This document shows, piece after piece, positions 36,020 through 47,604 of a stretch of 64,000 nt of DNA. Position 1 is the stretch's first letter. Each line of letters begins with the position of its first letter. The stretch is from positions 23,142,990-23,206,989 of the forward strand of contig CP141139.1 in NCBI GenBank assembly GCA_035236585.1. Direction: 5' to 3'. Made by a program: the position numbers and the translations under genes. This stretch comes from Warburgia ugandensis. Lineage: Eukaryota; Streptophyta; Magnoliopsida; Canellales; Canellaceae. Below the pieces are notes generated by a model that saw only the letters and a program-made list of their open reading frames with translations, made no database searches and was not told the DNA's origin.

Positions 36020-38873
36020 TGTGATTTTAAGTCTTAACTTGTAAGCGCACGAATCAGTTATAGTAATTCAAGCAACGGAGATCAAACCCATGAGGAATCG
36101 AGTGATTCATGTAATTAGTGGGCCTTCCTTAGATTATATAACCCAAACCAAAGATAGTGATATTTTTTTCCTAAACTAAGAATGACAAATTAACACATGA
36201 GATATGCTAAAACTAAAACATGCTAAATTTAACAAATTTCTCAAAAGCACACTTTCTAAAAATAAACTTTCTTAGATTGAGAACATCCAAAAATTGAAAT
36301 TTAGCAACTTTCCTAAATCAAATTTTCTAATCATAAAATTTGGCAACTATTGTAAAGAAACAATTCAATCACTTTCCTAAACTAAAATTAGAAACTAAAC
36401 TAAGATGCAAACTAGAAACTAATGGAATATAAACTAAGATCAACTATAATTAAATAATAAACTAAAGAGACAACTAATCAAGCAATTAAATGAAAGCTAC
36501 CCAAGTATCATTTATGACCATGAAATGGTGCGCATAATTCATGGGTTAGGAGTTGGCTTAAGTAATTAATTTAAAAACCTAGCACATACAATCTAATTCA
36601 AGTAATGACTAAAAAATCTAACACTCAAATTGGGTCCTTAAAAAATCAAGCAAACATGAAGTATAAGTTGCTGGAAATTAAACGTAAACATTCCATTCAT
36701 AAATTCAAGCAACATGTTATTTTTGAACATCCAATCAATGAGACATGGAAAACATTGAATTAAGCACTTTTCATGCAGTAAACCATTCAAAATTTGAGAT
36801 CATTAACTACTGAAAACAAGTATCATTGAATCAACATCAAAATCCATCAACATAGTGCGCATAATTTATGTATTCCAAATCTGAAAATTGCGTCCCATTA
36901 AAATGAATGTTACTTAATCTTAGTCAACCCACAAAATACATGCTAAACCTTCTTCAAAAATCTAATATCAATCATAAGTAAGCATGCATTGAGATCAATG
37001 AAAAATCCACTAGATAAAGGCAAAGCTTGAGGAACACTAAGAAAATTAAGTAAGAGATCAAGAGAATCAAGGGAAATCTAATGGTAAGGAAAAGGGTATA
37101 TTCAAGGTGACTTTTCCTTGGCTGTCACTTCAAGGAAAAAATAACCTTGGATCTAAACAAGAAGAGTTAAAGAATAAAAAGGCTCTCAACTAAGCATGCA
37201 ACTAAAATAAGAGAGGATTCACTAATAGAAATTCTCTAATTTCTATGAAAAACCTAAAATAAAAATTCTCTAATTTCCCCTAGTCCAGTAACATGAAGAT
37301 CAAAGAAATATCTAATAGAAATCTAAGATGAATCCTAAGAAATAATAAGGAAAGCAAGCTAAAGAGCAAAGGAATCAAAAGCTTAAGCAAGATGGAATAA
37401 TGAACAAAATGACAAGGGAAAGGGGTATACCTTGACTTGAAGAGAGTGCATGTAAGTATAAAGGAGTAGTCACCCAAGGAAAAATGTGTTGAAGATTCAA
37501 GAGGATAGGTGAGAGGGGGGAAGAAAGGGATGCCTCCTCCTTTTGGAGTGGGCATTCTTTTTGTCCAAAAAATTATTCATTGAATCCTTGTTGGGGGACT
37601 TTTATACTCTCTGTCCTAAGTTTTATAGGGTGACTTGAATTAAAGGTAGGGTGGGGATGAAATGGGAAAAGGATTGGATGGCTAAGAATAAGATATGGAG
37701 GCTAAATAGGGTTTGTCAAAGAAGGAAATAAGTGGGAGATAAGGTGGGAGACACCACTTTTTTAGAAGAGAGCATCTCCCCCTTGTAAAAATCATGGAAG
37801 GCTTTTGGGAATTAGAAAGGTGGTTGGAAAGATGAGCTAAGAGGGAGAGGGTGAGGTGGAGAATAAAAAGCATGGTGATTGCTCAGGCTAGAGGGAATTT
37901 AGGAGGGTGGTGGAGTGGATGAGGCAAGGAGGGGAGGGAAGCTCTTAATTTGTAGGAGTTTCTCATGGAATTCCCTCCCTTGAATGTGTTTCACATGAAA
38001 CACCTAATAAGGAAGGGAAAATGGGAGGAAAGAGATGGATAGGAAGAGATGAGGAAGAGGGGTAAAGTGGAAGAAGATAATTAGCTAGGTAGCTTCTTAG
38101 GAAGGTGAGGATTGGTTGGCTGGTTGAAATAAAAAGTATCTTCGTATTGGTCTACATGCTACCTTATCCTAGTGGATTTTTAGTCAATTATCTTCAAAAT
38201 AATCCTATAAATCCCAAAAGATATTTTTTGGAATCTCCTCTAATCCTGACCTTCCATTTAGCTTGGCTCATGTGGCTTGATGGCTAACTTTGAGAGCTTC
38301 ATTGGTTTGGTTTCATGGTTAGTTTTGATGGCTTTCTTAGCTTAGCATGGTGGCTTAAATCCATAGCTTCAGTGATTATCTAGATTCCTTAGCTTGTCAC
38401 CTTCTTCATGGCTTGAATATGATTAGGTGGCTTAAATGAATCTCATGTAAAGGTGGTGGACTTTGCATGGCTTGTGCATGCGCCCACTTTGGCCACTTTT
38501 GACTCATTCCATTCCATCTTTAAGTAATCACAAGATGATCTAGACCCTTGATCTTATGTTGAAATGATGACTTTAAGGCTTTGACTCGATCTTTTGATGT
38601 TGATCTTCAATTTTTATCTCCATTGATCTAGGTCATCGGATCATCATCTTATTTCCTATAAAATTTTAAAAAATCTAATTAAATCCTAAAAATATGATTA
38701 ATCATATACTTACTCAAATTAGCATTTGAACCTACAAAATATCAAATTTTTGGTCTTTTAAGTTAGAAATGTATGTGTTACAAATTTTAGCTAAAAACTC
38801 CAATTTACCACTATAATTTATAACACATGGATAACTAACTAGATGACTTTTATACAAAATTAGATACTCATCA
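36020..38873 (-). mobile_element. Family-B LTR (copy B2)
   Basis: Inverted copy from TGTGATTTTAAGTC (36020) to the inverted start CTCATCA (38873), 2.85 kb. It contains the inverted TGGTCTACATGC phrase near 38148. It probably pairs with 39426-46892 as the two LTRs of one minus-strand element, with B2 as the 3' LTR and only about 550 bp between. Old and diverged; no target duplication matched. Confidence 0.65.
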
Positions 38874-39425
38874 CTATCTAACAAAGTAACCTTTGTTAAA
38901 TAGGTGCATTCTAATGCAACAACCCTAAGTAAGATGCAACAAGTATAATGAATAACCCTAAAATATATGAATTACACTACCAACCAATACACAAATTACA
39001 CTAAATGCAACATTACTAAGAAAACATAAGAGAGTGAGAGAAACTTACAGTGGGTTTTTTGATAAAGATCAAGTGTGAATCATCATTCCCCACACTTGCC
39101 CTGTATTATTACAACCATTTAAAATGAAATAAATAATTATAAATTACAATGGGGTCTTACTACAAGTTCACTCAAAAACCTAATTTAAGAAAGCTACGAA
39201 ATCCTAATTAAGTTGATGGGGATAGCCATTGCTCCTTTTGCCAAATTCCACTTGCACAAAACAAAGAAAAATGGATCAATTTGTGGAGAATTAGCAAAAT
39301 ATGCAAGAATGACACAAAAATGCTAATCTCATACAACTTAAAACTGCAATTAGAGATAAATAATCCAAATAAAAGTCCAACCACAAATCCATTGCAAGTC
39401 CTTAGCAACAATGGGAAAAAATTGG
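38874..39425 (-). mobile_element. Short internal region between two family-B LTRs
   Basis: 552 bp separate B2 and B3. On the minus strand, just after LTR B3, TTTTTTCCCATTGTTGCTAAGGA resembles the leader after Tat/Athila LTRs (TTTTTGGCGCCGTTGCCGGGGA) that includes the primer-binding site. No gag or pol is visible, so this may be a non-autonomous LARD-like element or a remnant. Confidence 0.5.
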
Positions 39426-42400
39426 TGTAGCTTTAAAATTACTCATAAGTGCACGAATAAGTGTAATAACTTGCACACGAGAGAGGTTGATCCCATGAGG
39501 AATCTAACAAAATTTTTAATTGATTGGACCTTATTTAAGTTGCTTATCTTAGCCAAAGAAAGAGGATTTTGATTAAACTAGGAATTTAAACAACATGGAA
39601 TGGGAAACATGCATAAAATTAGAAATATGAACTAAAGAAAATTTTCTAAAAATTAAGATATTCAATGGAACTAAAAAATTTCCTAATTAATATGCATTCA
39701 ATAAAAGAAACTAATGCAAAACTAGAATTAGGAAACTTACATTAAGGAAACTAGCTAAAAAATGAACTTTTCTAAATTAACACTTTCTTAAATTTGAAAC
39801 TCTCTAAAAATTAAAATAATTCTAAACTAACCTAAGATGTAAAACAAGTAACTACTGGAATCTAAACTTAACCTAAGCAAAGAATCAACAAAAAATTTAG
39901 ACATGAACTTCAATCACCATGCACAGGACCATGAAAGTGTGTGCATGGTTCATGGAGTGAAAGATGGCCAAAAATTATGAATTAAAATCTAACTAACATG
40001 CAAACTAATTAAATCATTTACTAAACTAACTAAAAATCTTAAAAGGTTTCTAAGATCTGAAACAAATAAAGTGTATGGACTGCTGGACATTGCACATGAA
40101 ATTTAAGATAAAAAATTCCAGCGACATGGTCTATATGAATATCAAATAGGCATGGAAAGAAACTTCACAAGCACTTTCATGGAATATAAAACTCAAGAAT
40201 TGAAGTACTTTAATATTGGAATTAAAGAGTAAGCGTGCTCCTCAAATAAGTTTATTGATTGACTTGAAAAGTGCATCAAAATTGGTGCACATATACATAG
40301 ATAGCAAGGTTGGAAGTTGTGCAGTTTTCTAATGCTTAAAACTTGATTCGAAGAAAGAATTAAACACACTCCATTACTCTAAAACTACTGTCAAATTTAT
40401 ACATATAAAGCCCAAATTGAATTAAAGCATGAAAGTCCATGAAGATGCAAGCACAGAACAAGCGAAATTGACCTAGATCTAAGCTAGAAACAAGGCAAAG
40501 GAGAAGGTGAAACAAGAAGGATTGAAGTTACTATTATCTTAATTGTCTCCACAAGAGAAAATACAATTTAGATCTTGAAGAACTAAGAAAGAAATTTAGG
40601 AGAAGTGGAAGCAATGAAAGAGGAAGCAAAGATAAACTACATGCATGGAAGTAAGGCAACAAAACAAAGAAGCAAAGCTAGAAAATAGAACAATGGAAGC
40701 AAGAAACTAAAGAAAGGTACTAACTTGGAATTGAACTACAAAAACCACATAAATAAAGCAAGGAAAAGGTTGTGGAAGACAATGTAGAAGTAGTCAAAGT
40801 GTTGAACTCCAAAACTTGAGAAGATCTCCAAGTAGAAGTGCTTGATTTCAAGGAGTAAGAATCAACTCCCTTACTTGAAAATTGTGTTGAATTTCATTAG
40901 GTATATATAGATTTTGAGTTTCCAATATGCTAAGATCCTATCCTACAAACAAGAATGAGAATTAGATCTAAGACTCTAGGTAGGAAAGTTAGGTGGTGTT
41001 TGGAGATAGAAGATTAGAAGGTTAGGTGAGTGTGTGAGATGGACTTTCGAATTATGAACAAAGGAAAGGGGGCAGCATTGAATTCCACCTAGGATGAGGT
41101 GTGGAATCCCTTTTCCTAAGGTGTATCACATGCTGGGATGGAACGAAGTGGAAAAAGGTAAGAAAGAATGGAGGAAAGAGGTAGGAAGATGAGGTGCTTG
41201 GGAAAAGAATGAAATAAGAAAGTGGAGTTGTGGAATCGGTGGAATTAGAAGGGGGAGGCATAAGCTTTTAAGGAAGGTGGCATGGAACTCCCTTTCTAAA
41301 TGTATGATGCCTTGAGTAGGAAAGAGATAGAAAAGAAGGGGGAAAAGAGAGGAAAAATAAGGAAATTAAACTTGGTCTCTCTCTTGATTGGTCCAACTAT
41401 GCATGTATATCTTACCATGTTAATTATCACCCAAATTCCTTTCTAATTATCACTGGAACAATCTAATTTTAGTGTGGATAATCGCTTGAAAAGTTTTCTC
41501 AAATAGTGTGACTCCATGGGGTTTGCTGGCTCCCTTTAATGGTTTGAATGGCTATGTCCTTTAGCTTCAAGGCTTGAATGGCTTGGCTTAGTTAGGTTTC
41601 CTCGTTAAACTATGAAACTTCATTCATGGCTCCAATTCTCATGCAAAAGTGGTTGAATTACGTAGCTCCTTTTAGTCACCTTTGATGCTTTTAGTTACTT
41701 CCTTGAACTTCATTTTCTTCTTTTAAGACGATCTTGAATCTTGATTTAGCTTTAAAATGTTGAAATTTAGGTCTTTGGCCCTCTTTTGATCTTGATCTTC
41801 AAATCTTATCTATCATGATCTCAGCTGTTGGATCATCTTCTCAACACCTATAAAAGAGTAAAAAACCTAATTAAATCCTAGAAAATTATAACTATTAATA
41901 TACTGTCACACCCGTGTCCTACAATCAGGTTAAAACAAGAATTAACTCATTAATCTTCTCAGATTCTATGAAACAAGACAACCAAGGCAGGATTGAGCAT
42001 GTGGGCCCGCATGAGTCCAGTTGCAAATTGAAGACAGTTTTGGGTAAATTTTGAATCCTTAGAACTTGTTAAATTGTATATCTTGTAAGGATTAGATGAA
42101 TTGAAATTTCATTTGGATCCATAGCAAAATGTGAGCAAACTTATTTGAAAGTTGAAATTTTATAGAAATTCAAGTAATTATACAGTAAATTAAAAATATT
42201 AAAAATCTAGTGATGAACTTTTGATTATTGGATTGTGCTCGATGAGAGCTTTCCAACGATACTAAGAACGCGTAAAACGAAGACTGGGACTCAAAAATTC
42301 AAATGAAATTTACAAATAAAAGGGAGGTCCAAATTGATAATGGCACCCCCTAACTAGCTCTTCTACACAATGTCACAGGGAAGCGAGTCGACGCGTGGGA

Positions 42401-42448
42401 GTTAGACTCGCCACGCAGACTTAGCCCCTTTCACCCCCACGCATCTGT

Positions 42449-42452
<4 letters not shown>

Positions 42453-42544
<92 letters not shown>
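42453..42544 (+). repeat. (AG)n microsatellite, 46 units
   Basis: A 92-base uninterrupted AG run directly before the PPR pseudogene. Purine dinucleotide tracts are common in plant 5' UTRs, so it may have come with the captured gene's leader. Confidence 0.97.
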
Positions 42545-42546
<2 letters not shown>

Positions 42547-42609
42547 AATGGCTTTCCCCCTCCACTCCCTTCGTTTCTCCCCATGTTCCAAACCCAGCAG
42601 CCATGAACG

Positions 42610-44345
42610 TTGCCGGAGATGCTCACCCTTCAACCCCAAGCCCTTGCCTCACTCGTTGAATCGGCCATCTCCACTCTGTCTACCCATCTTGGCTGCTCCA
42701 CTCACACCCAAATCATCAAAACCCTCCCCACCATTCCCACCTTCCTCTCCAATCACCTCACCAACTTCTACTCCAAACTCAACCTCCTTCCTCAATCCAT
42801 AACCCTCCTCTCACATTTCTCTCAAATGCAATGGCTTCAAATACAGCCCATTGACTTCACTTTCCCTCGTTTTTTAATGTAGACGATCTTCTTCTTCATA
42901 TCATGGTGATCACTGACAGCAGTTGCTTTTATCTGGTTGGCCAGCATTAGATCTTGTAGTGCTTTTGCAACCCACTACAAAGAAATGATCGGAACCACAC
43001 ATCCTATCATACAAAAGCAGACGATCGTCATTAAAGGCCTCATTTTGATTAAGGGTATAGATCATGTCTTCACTGTAGATCCAGCTGCAGGCTACCATAA
43101 TCAGTGGTCTCGAATGCCACAACCAAAGCCTCTTCTGCATTTCGCATACCCATGACCTGGAGACAGCTCCACGCTCTTGCTGTCAAGGTGAGTCATGCTT
43201 TTGATATCTTCATAGCTTGCAATGCCTTTGATTTGTATTTTAAAAACTAGCACGCGAAAAGATGCATTGAAGCTGTTTGACAAAATTTCCAAAAGGAATA
43301 TTACTACTTGGAATGCAATTATTACTAATGCTATCCTTGAAGGTAAAAAGGTTGATACAATAGCTACCTTTTTGAAACTTCAACACACTAGTCATGAGCT
43401 AGATTCAATAACATTCTGCATGTTACTCTGACTATTCTGATCTTTGACTTGGGGCCCAATTATACAGATTCATTATTTGATTGGGGATCGAAACAGATGT
43501 CTCCATTGCCAATGGGCACATTGACTTCTAAGGAAAATGTCACCAAATTGCTGATGCTGGGGTGGTCTTTGATGGAATTTCTTATGTAACAATGTCTCTT
43601 GGTGTTTGATGATTGCAGCGTGTGTACAGAACAATGAGGAAGAGAACACACTTATGACCATCTAGCAAGTGAGAAAGGAAGGTAGTGAACTAATTGGTTT
43701 CATGGTTTCTAGCGTGCTTAGTGCTTGCGTAGTGCTAGCTGTGCTTGAACTTGCAAGGTAGTTCATGCTCTAGCTATTAAATCCTATGTTGAGGACAACA
43801 TCTACGTGGGAAGCCCCCTTGTTTATATGTATGGCAAATGCAGGATTATTATGAATTCTGAGAAAGCTTTTAATAAAATGCTAGAGAGAAACTTGGTAAC
43901 CTGGAATAGCATCATAGGTGGGTATGAAAACCATGGTCATTCTGAGATGGCAATTTCTTTGTTTGAAGAAATGATAGTGTCGCCAACATATGTTATGTTT
44001 GTTTGTGTACTATCAGCGTCTAATAAGGCTGGGAAAGTAGAGGAGGGATTGAGGATTTTTGAAGAGATGAAAAGGAAGTTTGGAATTGAGCCAGGGTGTG
44101 AGCATTATGCATGTATTGTGGACTCATTGGGGAAGCTAGAATGGTGGAAAAGGTGTATGAGTTTATCAAAGGAATGCCCATATAGCCTACGGTGTCTATC
44201 TAGGGAGCACTTTTGTGGGCTTGTAGGGTACATAGGAAGCCCTAGCTGGGAAACATTGCGACTAGGAAATTGTTTAAGCTTGATCCCATGGACTTTGGGA
44301 ACCATGTGTTACTGTCAAAACATGTTTGCCTCTTCCGTCAGGTTT
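42610..44345 (+). pseudogene. MEF11: PPR gene pseudogene, MEF11/LOI1-like (At4g14850 type)
   Basis: The functional relative is a mitochondrial pentatricopeptide-repeat RNA-editing factor of about 680 residues. Matching blocks appear in family order. The N-terminus is SAISTLSTHLGCSTHTQIIK and NFYSKLNLL at 42610-42790, and IQPIDFTFPRF follows at 42840. WRQLHALAVKVSHAFDIFI lies at 43157. LFDKISKRNITTWNAIITNA and SHELDSITFC lie at 43270-43420, then NNVSWCLMIAACVQNN near 43590. The last block spans 43806-44340: YMYGKC, ERNLVTWNSIIGGYENHG, LFEEM, LSASNKAGKVEEGLRIFEEM and KFGIEPGCEHYACIVDSLGK. It is dead: several stops and frameshifts, about 90 bases lost near 42800, an unrelated insertion at about 42880-43120, and no C-terminal E/DYW domain. 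It lies inside an LTR-type element. Confidence 0.82.
42880..43120. other. ~240-bp insertion within the PPR pseudogene
   Basis: Sequence of unknown origin splits the block between FTFPRF and KASSAFRIPMTWRQ, which are adjacent in the parent gene. I see no terminal repeats or target duplication of note. Confidence 0.5.
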
Positions 44346-44609
44346 TGAATGCAGTTTGAACGACATTGGTTATTGAAATGTGAATCGTACTGCAAACACA
44401 GGTAAGGACCCTAAACCCTTTCATTCCTTAAATTCTTGTTGTTATATTCTCTTAAAATTGACTTTATGCATGTGTAAAATGAATATATTGTCATCTTGGT
44501 TGAATGGATGATAGAAATTGTAATTTCTTATTGAAATGGTCATGTTATAGTCTGATTTACAATGCTTAACTGCTATAATGATGCAAACTGTTATAAAATA
44601 GTCAAGCCC

Positions 44610-45160
44610 AAGATAGTAAGCCCTGAGGGCCATCCGGTAAGCTATGATGTCGCCTTCCAAGATGGTAAACCCTGAGGGAAAGGGCTACCTGGTCGCTTAC
44701 AACTAAGGTGGAGCCACCTAAGATGGTAAATCCTGAGGAATGGACTGTCAGTATTGAGGCTCTCAAGATGGTAAACCCTGAGGGAAAGGGCTGCTTGGTT
44801 CTTTGGAATCATGGTAGAGTCGCCCAAGATGGTAAACCCTGAGGGATGAGCTGTCAGGTATTGAGCCTCCCGAGATGGTAATTCCTGAGGGAAAGGGCTG
44901 CCTGGTCTTTTGGGATCACAGTGGAGCCGCCCAAGATGGTAAACCCTGAGGGATGAGTTGGCATATTGAGTTACCCAAGATGGTAAACCCTGAGGGAAAG
45001 GGCTACCTGGTTGATTTCGACTAAGGTGGAATCACCCAAGATGGTAAATCCTGAGGGAACCTGACTTTGGCGCTGCCCAAGATGGTAAATCCTGAGGGTC
45101 TGGTTGCTTTGATGATGATACACATAGTGGGCCGCCCAAGATGGTAATCCTTGAGGGAGA
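44610..45160 (+). repeat. Minisatellite, GATGGTAAACCCTGAGGG core
   Basis: About 11 copies of a core like CAAGATGGTAAACCCTGAGGG are spaced 43 to 61 bases apart. The intervening sequence alternates between AAAGGGCTGCCTGGT and ATGAGCTGTCAGGTATTGAG types, giving a higher-order unit of about 108 bp. It lies within the LTR-type element. Unit variation excludes a CRISPR-like structure. Confidence 0.9.
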
Positions 45161-46093
45161 TGACTATTGAATCCTGGTGTAATGCTAGGCATGTTTAATA
45201 TTACTGAGAAAATCATTAATGAGTATGCAGCTTTGTTAGATGTAACACTTATGATTTGCATTTAACTTTAGAATGAGGTCCATGACTTAGTCACTCGTCT
45301 ATTGAATGTCCTGTGGTTGGACACGAATGGGAAATCCTTATGGGGTGTGCTTGTTTGCATGCGATGACTGTTGCGTCATATTGGAATTTGGGGGGAAAAC
45401 TATAGTTTTGCTCTAATACCCATAGGCCTTACTTGATAGCACACGCTAACTACGTTGTATATGACTAGTTAAAATGGAAATGAATGCTCATGTTATATTG
45501 AATGTGTTTTTAAGCGTAACAACAAAAATGATTGGATATGCATGGGTTTAGTTCTTTTCCCTTACTGGGCTTCGTAGCTCACCTTATTATTTTGCAGGTA
45601 CCAATCAGGCAGAGAAGAGAAAGGTCGTTGAGTGAGTTGAAGAAAGCTTGCTTGAAGATGTTAAATTTTGAGTTGTATATATATGTATATATGTGCTAAT
45701 GTTGTAAACGAGTTATATCTTATTTTTGACACTAATCCTTATGCATCATATATGTTTTATTATGATAGATAGTATGGAGACTAAGTCTCCCTTCAAGAAA
45801 TTATGATTGCTATATTGTCTATCAGGTGAACCGCATAGCATGCGTTAAATACATAAGTCTGAAAAACAGGAAGACTCTGTCGAAATTTTGGTGGGACTCG
45901 GTTGTTAAAGGAGAAAAATATTTTACTAGTAAACTATGACTTGCATAGGACAAGAGCACCTAGCTCTCTCAACACTTCCACTGTGATATAAATTATGAAA
46001 AAAGAAGAAGCAAGGCCACGTAGGCCTAACTCACCTAATCATTAGGCTTGATTAAGCCTAATCCCGGCCCTAGGTATTGGGGTCGTGATAGAG

Positions 46094-46719
46094 AGAGATC
46101 TAGCCTTGCCGACTCAGGCACCGTGAGGTACCATGACCTTGTGAGGCGTAGCGAAGCGTAGAAGGCCGAGGGGGTGATGGTTGAGAGTTAGTCCCATACT
46201 GCCTGGAGAGGGGAGCTGGGCTAGTTGATAAGGAGTGGGAACACTCCTCATAGTAACGACCGGTTTTTCCCTAAAAGGGGGAGAAACAAAACCCGTGGGA
46301 CCTGCGGGCCTTGTACGGGACAATATTGTTACTGTGGACCCCACGGTGGGTGGGGTGTGTCAAATGGTATCAGAGTTAGTCTCCTCGTGGTGATGGGTGG
46401 CTAACCGCATGCGTACCTCGGTCACATGAGGGCGTGTGTTCCCTAAGGGGGAGAGATCTAGCCTTGCCAACTCAGGCACCGTGAGGTACCATGGCCTTAT
46501 GAGGGGTGGCGAAGCAGAGAAGGCCGAGGGGGTGATGGTTGAGAGTTAGTCCCATACCGCGTGGAGAGGGGAGCTGGGCTAGTTGATATGGAGTGGGAAC
46601 ACTCCTCATAGTAACGACCAGTTTTCCCCTGAAAGGGGGAGAAACAAAACCTGTGGGGCCGCAGGCCCTGTACAGGATAATATCATTACTGTGGACCCCA
46701 CGGTGGGTGGGGTGTGTCA
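46094..46719 (+). repeat. 268-bp direct repeat flanking a primer-binding site
   Basis: Copies 46094-46362 and 46452-46719, from AGAGATCTAGCCTTGCC to GGGTGTGTCA, are about 90-95% identical by eye. The 89-bp spacer starts with a primer-binding site and ends with TTCCCTAAGGGGG, a purine run placed like a polypurine tract. This is the layout of a TRIM (miniature LTR element), or of the end of a longer element. Confidence 0.85.
46365..46380 (+). promoter_or_regulatory. tRNA-iMet-type primer-binding site
   Basis: TGGTATCAGAGTTAGT two bases after an LTR end matches the 3' end complement of initiator methionine tRNA (TGGTATCAGAGC...). This is the usual priming site for reverse transcription of plant LTR elements. 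Confidence 0.85.
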
Positions 46720-47037
46720 TATACTTACTTTGGATTAGCTTCTAAACCTTCCAAATATCAAACTTTTGAATCATTAAGTCAAAAATGCATGTGTTATGAA
46801 ATTCTAAAAAACTATAGAATAATGCCTATAAGTTATAACACATGGAGTACTAATTGGGATTTTTTTTATTATACAAAATTAAAGACTTATCACCTCATAT
46901 AAAGAGGAGGGTGGTTCTAAAAACTAGAAATTAGAGGTTTGTTTGAAAAAGGCTAGCATGGGAAATGAAGATAGCATAAAACATTTTTTAGCATGGAATT
47001 GCAATATTCATTAGCTATGTCTATCAAGAGATCAATA

Positions 47038-47432
47038 GGGTAGTGATATATTTGCCCCTTATTTATCTTTGTAAGCCCTCACTAAGAGGTTTGAATGGTT
47101 ATAACTCTAAGTGGAGGTAGATTTTTGAAGATCCAAACTAATTAGGATGTTGCTCTTGGTTTAAATAAGCCACACATCAAAATTCTCTGATCCATTACAT
47201 GATCTTGGTAGTTGCTGCTTTTAATTGTAAAATGGACTACCAAATATTTCAGCTCCCATTTTACAACTAAAGAAAACTCCGGTTAGGAGCATCCAATAGA
47301 TGAGAATTTTGAAGCATAGCAAGTGCAATATTTTAGATCTTCAAAAATCTTGGTCCACTTAGAGTTTTAGCTATTCATACTATTATGTAATGGGCCCATG
47401 AAGAAAACTAGGGATGCATATATTCACTACCC
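47038..47432. mobile_element. Foldback MITE, about 395 bp
   Basis: Two long imperfect inverted arms, about 47038-47240 and 47250-47432, pair with each other. GGGTAGTGATATATTTGCCCC faces CATATATTCACTACCC, ACTCTAAGTGGA faces TCCACTTAGAGT, TTTTTGAAGATC faces GATCTTCAAAAA, and TGTAAAATGG faces CCATTTTACA at the centre. No coding capacity. Long terminal inverted repeats suggest a MULE-like non-autonomous DNA transposon. No target duplication could be fixed with confidence. Confidence 0.75.
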
Positions 47433-47604
47433 ATCAAGAAGTACCCCAACTTAACCATTCAAAGGGAAAAAAGAAAAAAGAAGTGCCTTGATTTAATGAA
47501 ATTAGATTATTAGGATAGATATGAAATTGACATTGGTTAGATATAAGCTAAAATGAGGCATTTTTCTATCTAAAAGATGGGATTTGGGTTTGAGGGTTTT
47601 GTTA

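Larger units (their letters stand above)
41904..46719 (+). mobile_element. LTR-type element enclosing a PPR pseudogene
   Basis: It begins TGTCACACCC and ends GGGTGTGTCA, and is flanked by perfect 5-bp duplications tatac (41899-41903 and 46720-46724). Parts: LTR-like sequence 41904-42450, including GAGCTTTCCAACGATACTA; an (AG)n tract; a MEF11-like PPR pseudogene; a minisatellite; and GCTTCGTAGCTCACC near 45569, a phrase often seen in plant gypsy (Tekay/Del) LTRs. A 269-bp unit ending GGGTGTGTCA follows (46094-46362), then a tRNA-iMet-type primer-binding site, then a second copy of the unit (46452-46719). No gag or pol is present, so it is not autonomous. Inserted in LTR B3. Confidence 0.7.
39426..46892 (-). 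mobile_element. Family-B LTR (copy B3), interrupted
   Basis: Inverted copy with outer ends TGTAGC (39426) and CTTATCA (46892). The family sequence is continuous if 41904-46719 and one target duplication are removed: ...ATTAATATAC joins TTACTTTGGATTAGC, matching the uninterrupted CATATACTTACTC in B2 near 38705. Probably the 5' LTR of the minus-strand element whose 3' LTR is B2. Confidence 0.65.

Noticed and set aside
42402-42639. ORFs with long Ser-Leu repeats on the minus strand (also 5665-5989)
   Set aside because: They are translations of AG/CT microsatellites.
44610-45160. Regularly spaced repeats as a possible CRISPR array
   Set aside because: Repeat units vary, spacers are themselves repeated, and the context is a plant LTR-type element. 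It is a minisatellite.
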